DNA of 64,000 nt from Shinella daejeonensis (GCF_024281235.1 NZ_JAHWXY010000002.1:310001-374000), one strand, 5' to 3'; shown: positions 26,188 to 37,416, counted from the stretch's first letter. Notes: generated from the sequence alone by a model not told the origin. Translations and numbers: made by a program.

Positions 26188-26453
26188 GATGCTCCATTTC
26201 CCTCTACGACCTTGGCCGCAATGCAAAAATTGTCCGTTTTGGGGTTTCGTATACTGGAACCTTCCTTAGAAGTTATCTATAAGGCCAGCAACACGCCAGC
26301 GGTCGGCGTGAATTTCATCCTAGCGCCGAACACGGGAATGATTTCCGCGTACGGACAGCGGAAATGACCGCACCCGCATCCCAGTTGCGCTGCAACAGCG
26401 CAAGGGCGTTCGTACGTCAGCTTTCTGGCGACCAGACGGAACGGGGTATAAAA
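26188..26453. promoter_or_regulatory. Divergent ccmA / acnA promoter region
   Basis: This 266-bp gap has an AT-richer core. TATACT at 26250-26255 is a good -10 match in the acnA direction, though the nearest -35-like TTGTCC is only 14 bases away. No defined operator could be assigned; iron-responsive control is common for acnA in relatives but no convincing box is visible. Confidence 0.35.
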
Positions 26454-29147
<2,694 letters not shown>

Positions 29148-29163
29148 GCCGCGGTCATCCGAT

Positions 29164-29195
29164 AGCCGGGGCCTCCTGTCAGGCCCCGGCTTTTT
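29164..29195 (+). terminator. Rho-independent terminator after acnA
   Basis: A GC stem (AGCCGGGGCCT / AGGCCCCGGCT) with a short loop is followed by TTTTT, 17 bp after the acnA stop. Confidence 0.93.
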
Positions 29196-29318
29196 CATGG
29201 CCCTCCCCACCGTCCCGGGCGGACCGCCCTCACTCCATTGTGACTTCCGGTTGATGCCGTGAACGCGTATGACCAAGACGACGTCGGCACTTACCGACAC
29301 CTTCTTGGAAGCGATCAC

Positions 29319-30080
29319 ATGCTGCGGCGACGTGCTGTCAAATATCTGGCGACGCTCCTCGCGCTATGGGGCAGCGCGAGCCTGGCCCTGGCCGAGGAAT
29401 CCCGCCCGGTCAAAGGCATCGTCGAACTCTTCACCAGCCAGGGTTGCGCCTCCTGCCCTCCTGCCGACAAGGCGCTGGAGACGCTGGCGCGCGAAGGCGA
29501 CGTCGTGGCGCTCGCCTATCACGTCGACTACTGGAACTATCTCGGCTGGGAAGACACGCTGGCCTCCAAGGGCAATACCGACCGGCAATATGCCTACGCG
29601 CGCATGTTCGGCCGCAGCGGGGTCTACACGCCGCAGGCCGTTCTCAACGGCCGCGAGCATATGAACGGGGCCGATCTCAACGGCATCCGCGCGCGCATCG
29701 ACGCGCTTCGCGGCGAAGGCAAGGGGCTCGCCGTGCCGATGGCGATGGAACTGGAAAACGACGAATTGCGCATCCACGTCGGCGAAGGCGAAGGCAAGGG
29801 CAATATCGTGGTGGCCTATTTCGATCGTGAACGGGCGATCCGCATCGAACAGGGTGAAAACAGCGGTAAGACGGTCAATTACTGGCATGCCGTGACCGGA
29901 ATCGAAACCATCGGCATGTGGGAGGGGAAGGAAACCAACCTCGTCCTTCCCGCCACGGTGCTGCAAAAGCAGAAGCATGGCGGCGGCTGCGCCGTCCTGT
30001 TGCAGCGTATGCGCACAGCCGAAACACCGGGGGCGATCCTCGGCGCGACGGTGCTGGTGCCGGAAAGCGGGAGCTATTGA
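29319..30080 (+). CDS. Secreted DUF1223 thioredoxin-like protein
   Basis: The 253-residue protein has a signal peptide (ending SLALAEE) and an N-terminal thioredoxin-like strand carrying SQGCASCPPADKAL, a C-x2-C motif typical of DUF1223. YHVDYWNYLGWEDTLAS and GVYTPQAVLNGR are further family landmarks. It should act in the periplasm; a redox role is plausible but not shown. ATG at 29319 (GGAAG upstream) gives a proper signal peptide. It follows acnA, as in other Rhizobiaceae, but behind a terminator. Confidence 0.85.
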   Translation: MLRRRAVKYLATLLALWGSASLALAEESRPVKGIVELFTSQGCASCPPADKALETLAREGDVVALAYHVDYWNYLGWEDTLASKGNTDRQYAYARMFGRSGVYTPQAVLNGREHMNGADLNGIRARIDALRGEGKGLAVPMAMELENDELRIHVGEGEGKGNIVVAYFDRERAIRIEQGENSGKTVNYWHAVTGIETIGMWEGKETNLVLPATVLQKQKHGGGCAVLLQRMRTAETPGAILGATVLVPESGSY

Positions 30081-30379
30081 GAACTCCGCGAGGAGGGAAG
30101 GTCCGATCCGGCGTCTTCGAGGGGCTGGGGCTTGAGGGTTCGAGGACGGCCGGACCGGACCGCACGAAGTTGCCGGCAACGGAATACATGGCAACTTCGA
30201 TGTACGCTCCCGGCGCAGAACCGGCTTTCCACACTTACGTCGGACGGCCCGGCACGCGACAGCGACGGGCGGACTTTCCCCTGAAAATGGGGCGGGCGTT
30301 GGGCTGAAATGCGGCGAATTGAAAAAACGCAAGACCCCCTTTCGCCGCCGCCCTTGCATTTCGCCGCCGCTCAGGCAAA
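30081..30379. other. Intergenic region between DUF1223 and DUF2794 genes
   Basis: This region of about 300 bp has no credible gene. It ends in the PHO-box-like site that precedes the DUF2794 gene. Confidence 0.4.
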
Positions 30380-30397
30380 CTGTCACGCAACCGTCAC
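30380..30397 (+). promoter_or_regulatory. PHO box upstream of the DUF2794 gene
   Basis: CTGTCAC-GCAA-CCGTCAC is two near-perfect 7-base PhoB half-sites with the standard 4-base spacing. GAGAAT, 11 bases after it, could be the -10. The ATG of the DUF2794 gene is 20 bp past the box, so the transcript would be nearly leaderless or the true start may be slightly downstream. Confidence 0.6.
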
Positions 30398-30416
30398 AGG
30401 TAAGCGCGGAGAATGA

Positions 30417-30791
30417 ATGACCGAGCAGCCGGATGAACAGTCCCCCGAAAGCGTGGTGGATCTACGGGACTATCGCAACAGCAGGGATCCGCTTCCGGTA
30501 ACCTTCAACCGCCGCGAGCTTGACGCCATCCTCTGGATCTACGGCCGCATGGTCGGAGACGGTGAATGGCGCGATTACGCTATCGACCATCTGCGCGACA
30601 GGGCCGTCTTCTCGGTTTTCAAACGCTCTGGCGAAATGCCGCTTTACCGTATCGAGAAGAACCCGAAACTCGCCGCCAAACAGGGCATGTACAGCGTGGT
30701 GAATACGAACGGCATGATCCTGAAGCGCGGCCACGACTTCCAGCAAGTCCTGAAAATCTTCGACAAGGGGCTCCGCCTCGTCAAGAGCTGA
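30417..30791 (+). CDS. DUF2794 family protein
   Basis: The 124-residue soluble protein begins MTEQPDEQSPESVVDLRDYR and contains VTFNRRELDAILWIYGRMV and the basic, possibly nucleic-acid- or membrane-interacting VFKRSGEMPLYRIEKNPKLA. It is recognisable as DUF2794, conserved in Hyphomicrobiales near acnA, with no known function. A PHO-box-like site lies directly upstream. Confidence 0.82.
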   Translation: MTEQPDEQSPESVVDLRDYRNSRDPLPVTFNRRELDAILWIYGRMVGDGEWRDYAIDHLRDRAVFSVFKRSGEMPLYRIEKNPKLAAKQGMYSVVNTNGMILKRGHDFQQVLKIFDKGLRLVKS

Positions 30792-30878
30792 CCCTCCGGT
30801 ATCGATGCGGGCGGCAGCCGATCCTTGCAATCCCGGCGTGACGCAACAATCGTGCGATACCCCGAACCGTTGTCGGCT

Positions 30879-31712
30879 CTACGCCATGACGGCCGACGCC
30901 GGCATAGACGCTCCCGGCCTCTTCGCATCGAACTCCTGCGTATGAACCACCACGCCTTTTCGACCGGCGAGCACGATGCTGTAAGCGGAGGCCTCGAAGC
31001 TTATGGCGTGCGGGCCGTCAAACCGGAGAGCCGACTGGTGGCTGGTGCCGCGAACGGTCGTAAACGGAATTCCATCCCAGTTGCCGTGGCTCAGCCGGTG
31101 TACATGGCCCGCGAAAAGATGGCGCACGTTTCCGCGCGCCTTGAGAAGCACCAGCAGGGCGTCGGGATCGCTCAGCCGGCATGCGTCGAGCGAGGGGATG
31201 CCGATCGGCATCGGCGGGTGGTGCAGGAACATGAGCACGTCCGCCACGGACGCAAGCTGTTCATCGAGCCATGCCAGACGGCGGTCGCAAAGCTGCCCCG
31301 CGACGTGGCCCGGCCAGAGCGTATCAAGAAAGATGAGCCGCATCCCGCCGATATCGGCGCGGGACTGGAGGAAACCGTCGATCTCGGGCGCATCGGCGAA
31401 GACCTGCCGGAAGGCCGCACGATCGTCGTGATTGCCCAGCATCAGGCGATGCGGCGGCAGCAGGAAGCCGAGACGGTCGGCAAGCGCCGCATAGGCGTCG
31501 GCCCTGCCGTCATCGGTCAGGTCGCCGGCAAAAACCACGAGATCGGCATCGGCATGATTAGCATTGATATCGCCGATACAGGCTTCGAGACGTTCCAATG
31601 GATCGAGGCCGAACAGCGTCTCGCCGGGCGCGACGAGATGAAGATCGGAGACGATAACAAGCTTCATGACGTCGAAGGGCGCCCGCCGCCCAGGGGTCGT
31701 TTCATTCTGCAT
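30879..31712 (-). CDS. Metallophosphoesterase (CpdA/GpdQ-like phosphodiesterase)
   Basis: This 277-residue calcineurin-type hydrolase carries the whole dimetal motif set: SDLHL (D-x-H), FAGDLTDDG (GD), LGNHDD (GNHD), LHHPP and AGHVHR (GHxH). It is likely to cleave a cyclic nucleotide or glycerol-type phosphodiester in the cytosol. The ATG at 31712 lies inside the end of the LacI gene, with GGAAG 8 bases upstream; MKLVIVSDLHL at 31667 is the alternative start without a ribosome site. It is the last gene of the PHO-box ABC operon, suggesting it processes the imported compound. Confidence 0.85.
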   Translation of the reverse strand: MQNETTPGRRAPFDVMKLVIVSDLHLVAPGETLFGLDPLERLEACIGDINANHADADLVVFAGDLTDDGRADAYAALADRLGFLLPPHRLMLGNHDDRAAFRQVFADAPEIDGFLQSRADIGGMRLIFLDTLWPGHVAGQLCDRRLAWLDEQLASVADVLMFLHHPPMPIGIPSLDACRLSDPDALLVLLKARGNVRHLFAGHVHRLSHGNWDGIPFTTVRGTSHQSALRFDGPHAISFEASAYSIVLAGRKGVVVHTQEFDAKRPGASMPASAVMA

Positions 31713-32742
31713 CGTCCGGTCTTCCAAGGTGAGCGCTGTCGCGCGCGATGAATACGGATTCCAGCTGCACCGTGGAGGGAGCCGCCTCCGGATCGCTCAG
31801 CCGGCGCTCGAGTTGGCCGATCGCACGGGCGGCGATTTCCTCCGGGTCCTGCCGGAATGTGGTCAGGCGGTAGGCGTCCCAGGACGCCTCCGGGATATCG
31901 TCGAAACCGATGACCGAGAGGTCCTGCGGGATGCGGCAGCCGAAACGGCTGCGCGCGGCGTCCATGAGGCCGAGCGCCATCAGATCGTTGACGCAGAAGA
32001 TCGCCTCCGGCCGCGGTCGCAAGCCGAGAAGGACAGCCGCCGCCTCCTGCCCGCCGGCATAGTCGGTGTCGCTTCCGCGCGCGATTCGAACCGCCGCGCC
32101 CAGACGTTCCGCCGCTTCGACAAAAGCGTCCTCGCGTTCCACGATGCTCGGTGTGCCGGAGGCCGACCCGGCCACGGCAAGACGATTCATACCGCTTCGC
32201 ACGAAGATGGCGGCAGCCCTTGCGGCGGCGCGGCGATTGTCGGTGCGCACATGATCCCGATCCGCTTCGGCACGACCGATCATCACGAGCGGCTGGCCGT
32301 TTCGCCGCGCCAGTTCGGCGAAGGAAGCCGGCGGAGAGCCCGACAGGATGATCGTCGCCTCGGCGCGGTAGCCGAAGAGGGCGGCCTGTGCCGCCTGCAT
32401 CTCCTGTTCGGAACTGCCGGTGTCGATGAGGAACGGAATATTGCCGCGCCGGATGAGCGCGCGCGAGAGCGAAGCCACGAGATGCGCCCGGAATCCGACT
32501 TCCGGCTTGGTGACGACAAGGCCGACAAGACGGCTGCGATTGGCAAGCAGCCCGCGGGCAAGGTCGTTGACCTGATAGCCGAGCGTAGTCGCCGCCTCCA
32601 GAACCTTTTCACGGGTTTCCAGCGCGACGCTTGCGCCCGGCGTGAACGTGCGGGAGACCGCCGAGCGCGAAACGCCTGCCAGATCCGCCACCTGTTGCGC
32701 ACTGACGAAGCCCGGCGTCCGGGGACAGTTTCCGCGCCTCAA
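31702..32742 (-). CDS. LacI-family transcriptional regulator
   Basis: The 346-residue regulator has an N-terminal helix-turn-helix (SAQQVADLAGVSRSAVSRTFTPGASVALETREKVLEAA) and a periplasmic-binding-protein-like ligand domain (LVGLVVTKPEV, VIGFDDIPEASWDAYRLTTFRQDP). The TTG start overlaps the stop of the upstream permease gene (TTGA), so it is translated with the transporter it probably regulates. A perfect 14-bp palindrome at 36812-36825 in front of the operon is the best operator candidate. The inducer is presumably the transported compound. Confidence 0.88.
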   Translation of the reverse strand: MRRGNCPRTPGFVSAQQVADLAGVSRSAVSRTFTPGASVALETREKVLEAATTLGYQVNDLARGLLANRSRLVGLVVTKPEVGFRAHLVASLSRALIRRGNIPFLIDTGSSEQEMQAAQAALFGYRAEATIILSGSPPASFAELARRNGQPLVMIGRAEADRDHVRTDNRRAAARAAAIFVRSGMNRLAVAGSASGTPSIVEREDAFVEAAERLGAAVRIARGSDTDYAGGQEAAAVLLGLRPRPEAIFCVNDLMALGLMDAARSRFGCRIPQDLSVIGFDDIPEASWDAYRLTTFRQDPEEIAARAIGQLERRLSDPEAAPSTVQLESVFIARDSAHLGRPDDAE

Positions 32743-33581
32743 TGTCCGACCTTCGAAAGCACGTCGGACCTCAGGAAGCGCTCGACGATCAGCATGAAAG
32801 CCACGGAAGGGATGAGGAGCAGGAGCGCGGTGATCGAGGCGACCTGATAGTTTCCCCCGGCGCTGGCCGTGTAGAGCAGCAGCGGCAGCGTGTTCACATC
32901 CGGCGCGCCGATGAAATAGCTGCCCGTGAACTCATCCAGCGATTCGAGGAAGACGAAGATCGCGCTGGCCAGCAGGCCCGGCGCCGCAAGCGGCAGCGTC
33001 ACGTCGCGGAATGTACGCATGGCTCCGGCACCCATGGAGCGGGCGGCCTCCTCCAGTTCGACATCCACGGCGGAGAAGGCGGCCGTGGCGATCCACACCG
33101 CATAGACGAGCCCGTGGGTCACATGCACCAGAACGACGCCCGTCACCGTGCCGTTGAGGCCGATCTGGTAGAAGAGCCGGGCGATGTTCACATAGACGGG
33201 CAGGCTCGGAAAGGCCTGGGGAATCAGGAAAGCGAGCAGGATCAGGGCGCGGAACGGCAGTTTCAGGCGCGCCAGCGCATATCCCGCCGGCACGGCCAGC
33301 GCCATGGCGACGATCACCGTCAGCCCCGCCACGACGATGCTGTTGGCCAGCGATTCCATCGCGACGCCGCGCGGCGAGAAAACGCGCGCCCAATAGCTGA
33401 ACCCGTATTCCAGCGGCAGGGTGTGCGGGAAATACCAGCGCTCGGCAACGGTCCATAGCAGCAGGTTCATCAACGGTCCGAAAATGGCGAAGGCAAGCAG
33501 GCCGAGAATGACGGCGCGGGGGATCCACCAAAGATCCACCGTGAAGTCGGGGCGGGCGGCGGTATGAACGGCGAGGCTCAC
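32739..33581 (-). CDS. ABC permease (PotC/AfuB-like)
   Basis: The 280-residue inner-membrane permease has six helices and the EAA loop VELEEAARSMGAGAMRTFRDVTLPLAAPG that contacts the ATPase. It is of the type used for polyamines, Fe(III), thiamine or 2-aminoethylphosphonate. It overlaps the preceding permease gene by 4 bp and the following LacI gene by a shared TTGA. Confidence 0.87.
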   Translation of the reverse strand: MSLAVHTAARPDFTVDLWWIPRAVILGLLAFAIFGPLMNLLLWTVAERWYFPHTLPLEYGFSYWARVFSPRGVAMESLANSIVVAGLTVIVAMALAVPAGYALARLKLPFRALILLAFLIPQAFPSLPVYVNIARLFYQIGLNGTVTGVVLVHVTHGLVYAVWIATAAFSAVDVELEEAARSMGAGAMRTFRDVTLPLAAPGLLASAIFVFLESLDEFTGSYFIGAPDVNTLPLLLYTASAGGNYQVASITALLLLIPSVAFMLIVERFLRSDVLSKVGH

Positions 33582-34399
33582 GAGCGTTTCCTCATGCTCT
33601 GACGCAGATAGAACCAGCCGACGCAGGCGCTGGCGACAAGGGAAATCAGGCCCAGCGCATTGGCGACCCCATAGTCGCCATAGGCGTTGATGCGGAAGGC
33701 GATATCGGCGGTGATCATGGTGGGGGATTGCGCATTGATCATCAGCGGCACCGACAGCACCGACATCATGGTGACGAAGGACAGCACGAGCCCGACCATC
33801 AGCGTGGTCGCCACCTGCGGCACGACGATGCCGATGAGGATACGCAGGCGCGAGGCGCCGAGGTTACGCGCCGCCTCTATGGTGCTGCGGTCGACGGACG
33901 CCATCGCACCGGCGACGAGCATCGCCACGAAAGGCGTCTGTTTCCAGACGAAGGCGATGACGATGCCGCGCCAGTCGAGAAAACTCATGGCCTGCATGGG
34001 CGTAATCACGCCGACGCCGATCAGCACGTTGTTCATGAGCCCGTTCCGCGCAAGAAACGTGCGCAGGATCTGGCCAACCACGATGAACGGAATGAACAGC
34101 GGCCAGCGATAGAGCCAGCGCAGAAGCGCGACCGCGCGCGGATTTTCGCCAAGAACCAGATAACCGCCGATCGCGATCGACAGAAAGCCGATGATGGTCG
34201 TCGAAAGGGAAACGATGACGACGGTGAAGACGATGTCGGACGTATAAAGCTCGAAAGCCTTGATGAAATTGCCCAGTCCGTATCCGCTGCCGACCGCGAA
34301 GGCGCCGATCACGGAACTGGTCAGCGGCACCACGAACAGCAGCGCGATGACGGCAAGCGCGGGCAGGACGAGAAACAATCCGAAAAGACGTATGGGCAT
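33578..34399 (-). CDS. ABC permease (PotB/AfuB-like)
   Basis: The 273-residue protein has six transmembrane helices and an EAA loop (STIEAARNLGASRLRILIGIVVPQ). The start at MPIRLFGLFLVLP (34399) was chosen because the extra N-terminal 42 residues of the longer frame are not membrane-like and overlap the intercistronic hairpins. It pairs with the next permease. Confidence 0.86.
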   Translation of the reverse strand: MPIRLFGLFLVLPALAVIALLFVVPLTSSVIGAFAVGSGYGLGNFIKAFELYTSDIVFTVVIVSLSTTIIGFLSIAIGGYLVLGENPRAVALLRWLYRWPLFIPFIVVGQILRTFLARNGLMNNVLIGVGVITPMQAMSFLDWRGIVIAFVWKQTPFVAMLVAGAMASVDRSTIEAARNLGASRLRILIGIVVPQVATTLMVGLVLSFVTMMSVLSVPLMINAQSPTMITADIAFRINAYGDYGVANALGLISLVASACVGWFYLRQSMRKRS

Positions 34400-34435
34400 G
34401 GCATGTCCGCAGGCGCGAATGGGGACGAAGGGCGC

Positions 34436-34481
34436 GGAAGCCGCCCGTGACCGGGCGACTTCCTCGGGGCTTGAGCCGAGG
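34436..34481 (-). other. Tandem hairpins between binding-protein and permease genes
   Basis: A 12-bp stem with one mismatch (34436-34447 with 34452-34463, loop TGAC) and a second stem, CCTCGG / CCGAGG (34462-34481), directly follow the binding-protein stop. No T-run follows. This is typical of message-stabilising intercistronic structure in importer operons. Confidence 0.6.
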
Positions 34482-35618
34482 CTAGTTGGTGACGTGGCGC
34501 TCGTAGGCCTCCAGGATCGCGTCATTGTAGGGCGCGATCGGGAACGGCTTGCCGTAGCTGGCGAGATCCTCCGGCGTCACGTCGGTGAACAGCTTCGACC
34601 ATGTGGCCTCGTCAAGCTCGGACTGGACATGCTGGGCATCGATGCCCGGATACCAGTTGAAGCGCTTGACGATGCCTTCGGCCTGCACCTTCGGGCTGGT
34701 CGCCAGTTCGATGAACTTCTCGGCCAGTTCCTTGTTGGCCGCCTTGGCGGGCATCACATAGTGCATCGGCTGGCCGGGCATGCCCGGGGCCGGGAGAACC
34801 AGCTTGAATTCGGGCGGCAACTGGCCGTTGGCCTGCCAGGAATAGAACATGTCCACCCATACCGGGCCCATGGCGATCTCACCGCGCGAAAGCAGGTCGA
34901 GGGTGCCGGCGTTGCCGGGGGTCAGCGTGGCGTTTGTGGTGAAGTCCGCCAGACTGTCGAAGGCGCTGTTCCACTTGCTGGTCTCGCCTTCCTCGAACGG
35001 GCCGTTCATCAGCTTGTCGGCCTCGCCTTCGCCAAAAGCGTAGACCCAGCCCATGACGAAGCTGACGCCGGAAGCGCCGCCCTTGATGCCGTTGTAACCG
35101 AACTGCTTCGGGTTGGCCTTGGCCCATTCGGCCAGTTCCTCGTAGCTCTTCGGCGGATCTTGCAGAAGCGCCGGATTGTAGGCGAGAGCCGTCTGGCTGT
35201 TGAACATCGGCATGACGTAGCCCTTGACCGGCGAACCGAGCGCCATATCGGCGTTTGCGCGGGTCACCAGCTTTCCGGTGCTGATCCGGTCGCGATAGGC
35301 TTCGAGATATTCGCCCGTCACCATGGGGCCGACGAACTTCTCATGCACGACGGCGACATCGGCATCCCAGGCCTCGACGCCCGCCTGCTTCTGGGCCTCG
35401 AAACGCTCGACGATCTTCTGCGAGCCGGAATCGCCCGGGCCGGTGCCCACGACGCGCACCGTATTGCCCGGATTCTGCTCCTCGAAAAGAGGCCCGAGAT
35501 ATTCATTGATATAGTCGACCATGTTCTGGTCGCCCGCCGTCAGGACGGTGAGTTCCGCCGCGAAGGCCGGCTGGGCCGCAAAGCCGAGAACCAGCGTTGC
35601 CTGAAGAACTTTCTTCAT
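34482..35618 (-). CDS. Periplasmic solute-binding protein (class of AfuA/PotD/PhnS)
   Basis: The 378-residue protein has a signal peptide (MKKVLQATLVLGFAAQPAFA) and a two-lobed type II binding fold (ELTVLTAGDQNMVDYINEYL, LAYNPALLQDPPKSYEELAEW, GEIAMGPVWVDMFYSW). Relatives bind Fe(III), polyamines, thiamine, phosphonates or sugar phosphates. The PHO box of the operon and the co-encoded phosphodiesterase favour a phosphorus-containing ligand. The longer frame upstream to 36017 is an artefact overlapping the ATPase gene. Confidence 0.87.
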   Translation of the reverse strand: MKKVLQATLVLGFAAQPAFAAELTVLTAGDQNMVDYINEYLGPLFEEQNPGNTVRVVGTGPGDSGSQKIVERFEAQKQAGVEAWDADVAVVHEKFVGPMVTGEYLEAYRDRISTGKLVTRANADMALGSPVKGYVMPMFNSQTALAYNPALLQDPPKSYEELAEWAKANPKQFGYNGIKGGASGVSFVMGWVYAFGEGEADKLMNGPFEEGETSKWNSAFDSLADFTTNATLTPGNAGTLDLLSRGEIAMGPVWVDMFYSWQANGQLPPEFKLVLPAPGMPGQPMHYVMPAKAANKELAEKFIELATSPKVQAEGIVKRFNWYPGIDAQHVQSELDEATWSKLFTDVTPEDLASYGKPFPIAPYNDAILEAYERHVTN

Positions 35619-35643
35619 GGGATGACGTCTCCGTTGGGTAGGA

Positions 35644-36801
35644 TTACGCTTCTGATGTTTCCAGGACGTCGGCCTTCCGGCCGTCGTGCAGGGAACCTGT
35701 GTGCGGCCGCGTGACGTCGGCCTGCGAATGGAAAAGAAAGAGATTTCGGGCCGGGATGCGGATCCGCACCGGCTGGCCCGGCGCGAAGGGCAGCGCTGCA
35801 TCCACGAGAAGGATGTCGTCGCCGACGCGAACGGCGTGACGCCACGTCCCGCCGGGATAGCTCGCCGCTTCGACATGGCCGAAGAGTTCCAGCGCATCGG
35901 TGGTTTCCGCAGGAGGAAGGTGTCCGTCCAGAAGCTCCGCCCCCTCCGCCCGGAAGCGTATTTCGAACGGACCGTCCTGAAGCAGCCGGCCGTCGAGCGG
36001 CAGCACCGCCCGCGCATTCGTGCTGCCCGCCTCGATCACGATCCTCGCGTTCCGCAGCGCACCGGGAAGCGTCAGCATATTCTCGGCACCCATGAAGGCG
36101 GCGACGAAGGGCGAGGACGGCCGGTTGAAAACCTCTTCCGGTGCGCCCTGCTGGGCGATGCCTCCGGCATTCATGATGACGATGCGATCGGCCATCACCA
36201 TGGCCTCCTCGCGGTCGTGGGTGACGTGTACGGCGGTTATGCCGAGACGCTTCTGAAGGGCGCTGATATCGTGCCGGACCTTGAGGCGGATCCGTGCGTC
36301 CAGATTGGACAGCGGTTCGTCCAGAAGCAGGATCGCCGGATCGACGGCCAATGCACGGCCGAGCGCGACGCGCTGGCGCTGTCCGCCCGAAAGGGCGGCG
36401 GGCTTGCGCTGGCCGAGACCCGCCAGGCCGAGAAGTTCCTGCAATTCATCGACGCGGCGCACGATGTCGGCGCGCGCCATGCCGCGCAGCCTGGGGCCGT
36501 AACCGATATTCTGCGCCACCGTCATATGCGGCCACAGCGCGTAGGACTGGAAGACCAGCGCCATGCCACGCTTGTCGGGCGGCAGCCGGGAAACATCGCG
36601 GCCGTCGACCCGGATGCTGCCGGCCGATGGTTTGACGAAGCCTGCGATCGCCCGCAGCAGAGTGGTCTTACCGCAACCGGACGATCCGAGAAGAGCCACG
36701 AATTCGCCCTGGCGGATGGACAGGTCCAGCGCATTCAGCACCGGCGTCCGGCCATAGCCAACCGTAATGCCCTCGATGCCGAGAAAGCCGTTCTTGCTCA
36801 T
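35644..36801 (-). CDS. ABC ATPase (PotA/FbpC/UgpC-like)
   Basis: The 385-residue ATPase has Walker A GSSGCGKTTLLRAI, signature ALSGGQRQRVALGRALA, Walker B AILLLDEPLSNLDA and H-loop THDREEAM, plus a C-terminal TOBE/regulatory domain of about 140 residues. It is the first gene of a six-gene operon: ATPase, binding protein, two permeases, LacI regulator, metallophosphoesterase. A PHO-box-like site and a palindrome lie upstream. Confidence 0.88.
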   Translation of the reverse strand: MSKNGFLGIEGITVGYGRTPVLNALDLSIRQGEFVALLGSSGCGKTTLLRAIAGFVKPSAGSIRVDGRDVSRLPPDKRGMALVFQSYALWPHMTVAQNIGYGPRLRGMARADIVRRVDELQELLGLAGLGQRKPAALSGGQRQRVALGRALAVDPAILLLDEPLSNLDARIRLKVRHDISALQKRLGITAVHVTHDREEAMVMADRIVIMNAGGIAQQGAPEEVFNRPSSPFVAAFMGAENMLTLPGALRNARIVIEAGSTNARAVLPLDGRLLQDGPFEIRFRAEGAELLDGHLPPAETTDALELFGHVEAASYPGGTWRHAVRVGDDILLVDAALPFAPGQPVRIRIPARNLFLFHSQADVTRPHTGSLHDGRKADVLETSEA

Positions 36802-36811
36802 TTTCTACCCT

Positions 36812-36825
36812 TGCACAGCTGTGCA
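36812..36825 (-). promoter_or_regulatory. Palindromic operator of the phosphodiesterase ABC operon
   Basis: TGCACAGCTGTGCA is a perfect 14-bp palindrome 11 bp before the ATG of the first gene. It is the best candidate site for the LacI-family regulator encoded in the same operon, downstream of the PHO-box promoter, hence a roadblock-type operator. Confidence 0.5.
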
Positions 36826-36874
36826 TCGACGGTTCCAGCACCGTCTTTCCGGCAATGAGCATTAAGCGGCTTTC

Positions 36875-36892
36875 ATAACGGCGGGATGACAG
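36875..36892 (-). promoter_or_regulatory. PHO box upstream of the phosphodiesterase ABC operon
   Basis: On the minus strand: CTGTCAT-CCCG-CCGTTAT. The first half-site is perfect and the second matches 5 of 7, with standard 4-base spacing. CTTAAT (36866-36861), 8 bases on, is a reasonable -10. The ATPase start is 73 bp downstream of the box. Confidence 0.6.
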
Positions 36893-36895
36893 ACT

Positions 36896-37375
36896 TCAGC
36901 CGTCACCGCGCCGCGCCGCCTCAATGGCGGCCACATCGATTTTCTTCATGGTCATCATCGCTTCAAACGCGCGCCTGGCCTCCTCACCGCCGACCGCCAA
37001 CGCCTCGGTGAGCACGCGCGGCGTGATCTGCCAGGAGATGCCCCATCTGTCCTTGCACCAGCCGCACACACTTTCCTGCCCGCCATTGCCGACGATGGCG
37101 TTCCAGTAACGGTCGGTTTCCTCCTGATCGTCGGTGGCGATCTGGAACGAGAAGGCTTCGCTATGCCGGAAGGTCGGCCCGCCATTGAGACCGAGACAAG
37201 GGACGCCTGCCACCGTGAATTCGACCGTCAGCACGTCGCCCTTCTTGCCCGAGGGGAAATCGGCGGGCGCACGGCGGACGGCGGTGACGGTGCTGTCGGG
37301 AAAAATCCCGGCATAAAAGCGGGCGGCGGCTTCGGCCTCCCTGTCGTACCAGATGCAGATCGTGTTTTTCGCCAT
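36896..37375 (-). CDS. VOC-family protein, PhnB-like
   Basis: The 159-residue single-VOC protein starts MAKNTICIWYDREAEAAARFYAGIFPDS and has the PhnB/3-demethylubiquinone-methyltransferase-like features (FRHSEAFSFQI, ETDRYWNAI, CGWCKDRWGISWQITP). It has no methyltransferase domain despite the old family name. A GAGGAG ribosome site marks the start at 37375. It is the last gene of a four-gene minus-strand operon divergent from an HxlR regulator. The function is unknown. Confidence 0.85.
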   Translation of the reverse strand: MAKNTICIWYDREAEAAARFYAGIFPDSTVTAVRRAPADFPSGKKGDVLTVEFTVAGVPCLGLNGGPTFRHSEAFSFQIATDDQEETDRYWNAIVGNGGQESVCGWCKDRWGISWQITPRVLTEALAVGGEEARRAFEAMMTMKKIDVAAIEAARRGDG

Positions 37376-37416
37376 CACGGGCTCCTCTCGCTTCGAGGCT
37401 ATGGTTTGACGCCGGT

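Noticed and set aside
26221-26290. Possible iron-responsive (Irr/RirA) box before acnA, around CTTCCTTAGAAG
   Set aside because: Only a loose inverted repeat; it does not match the Irr or RirA consensus well enough to report.
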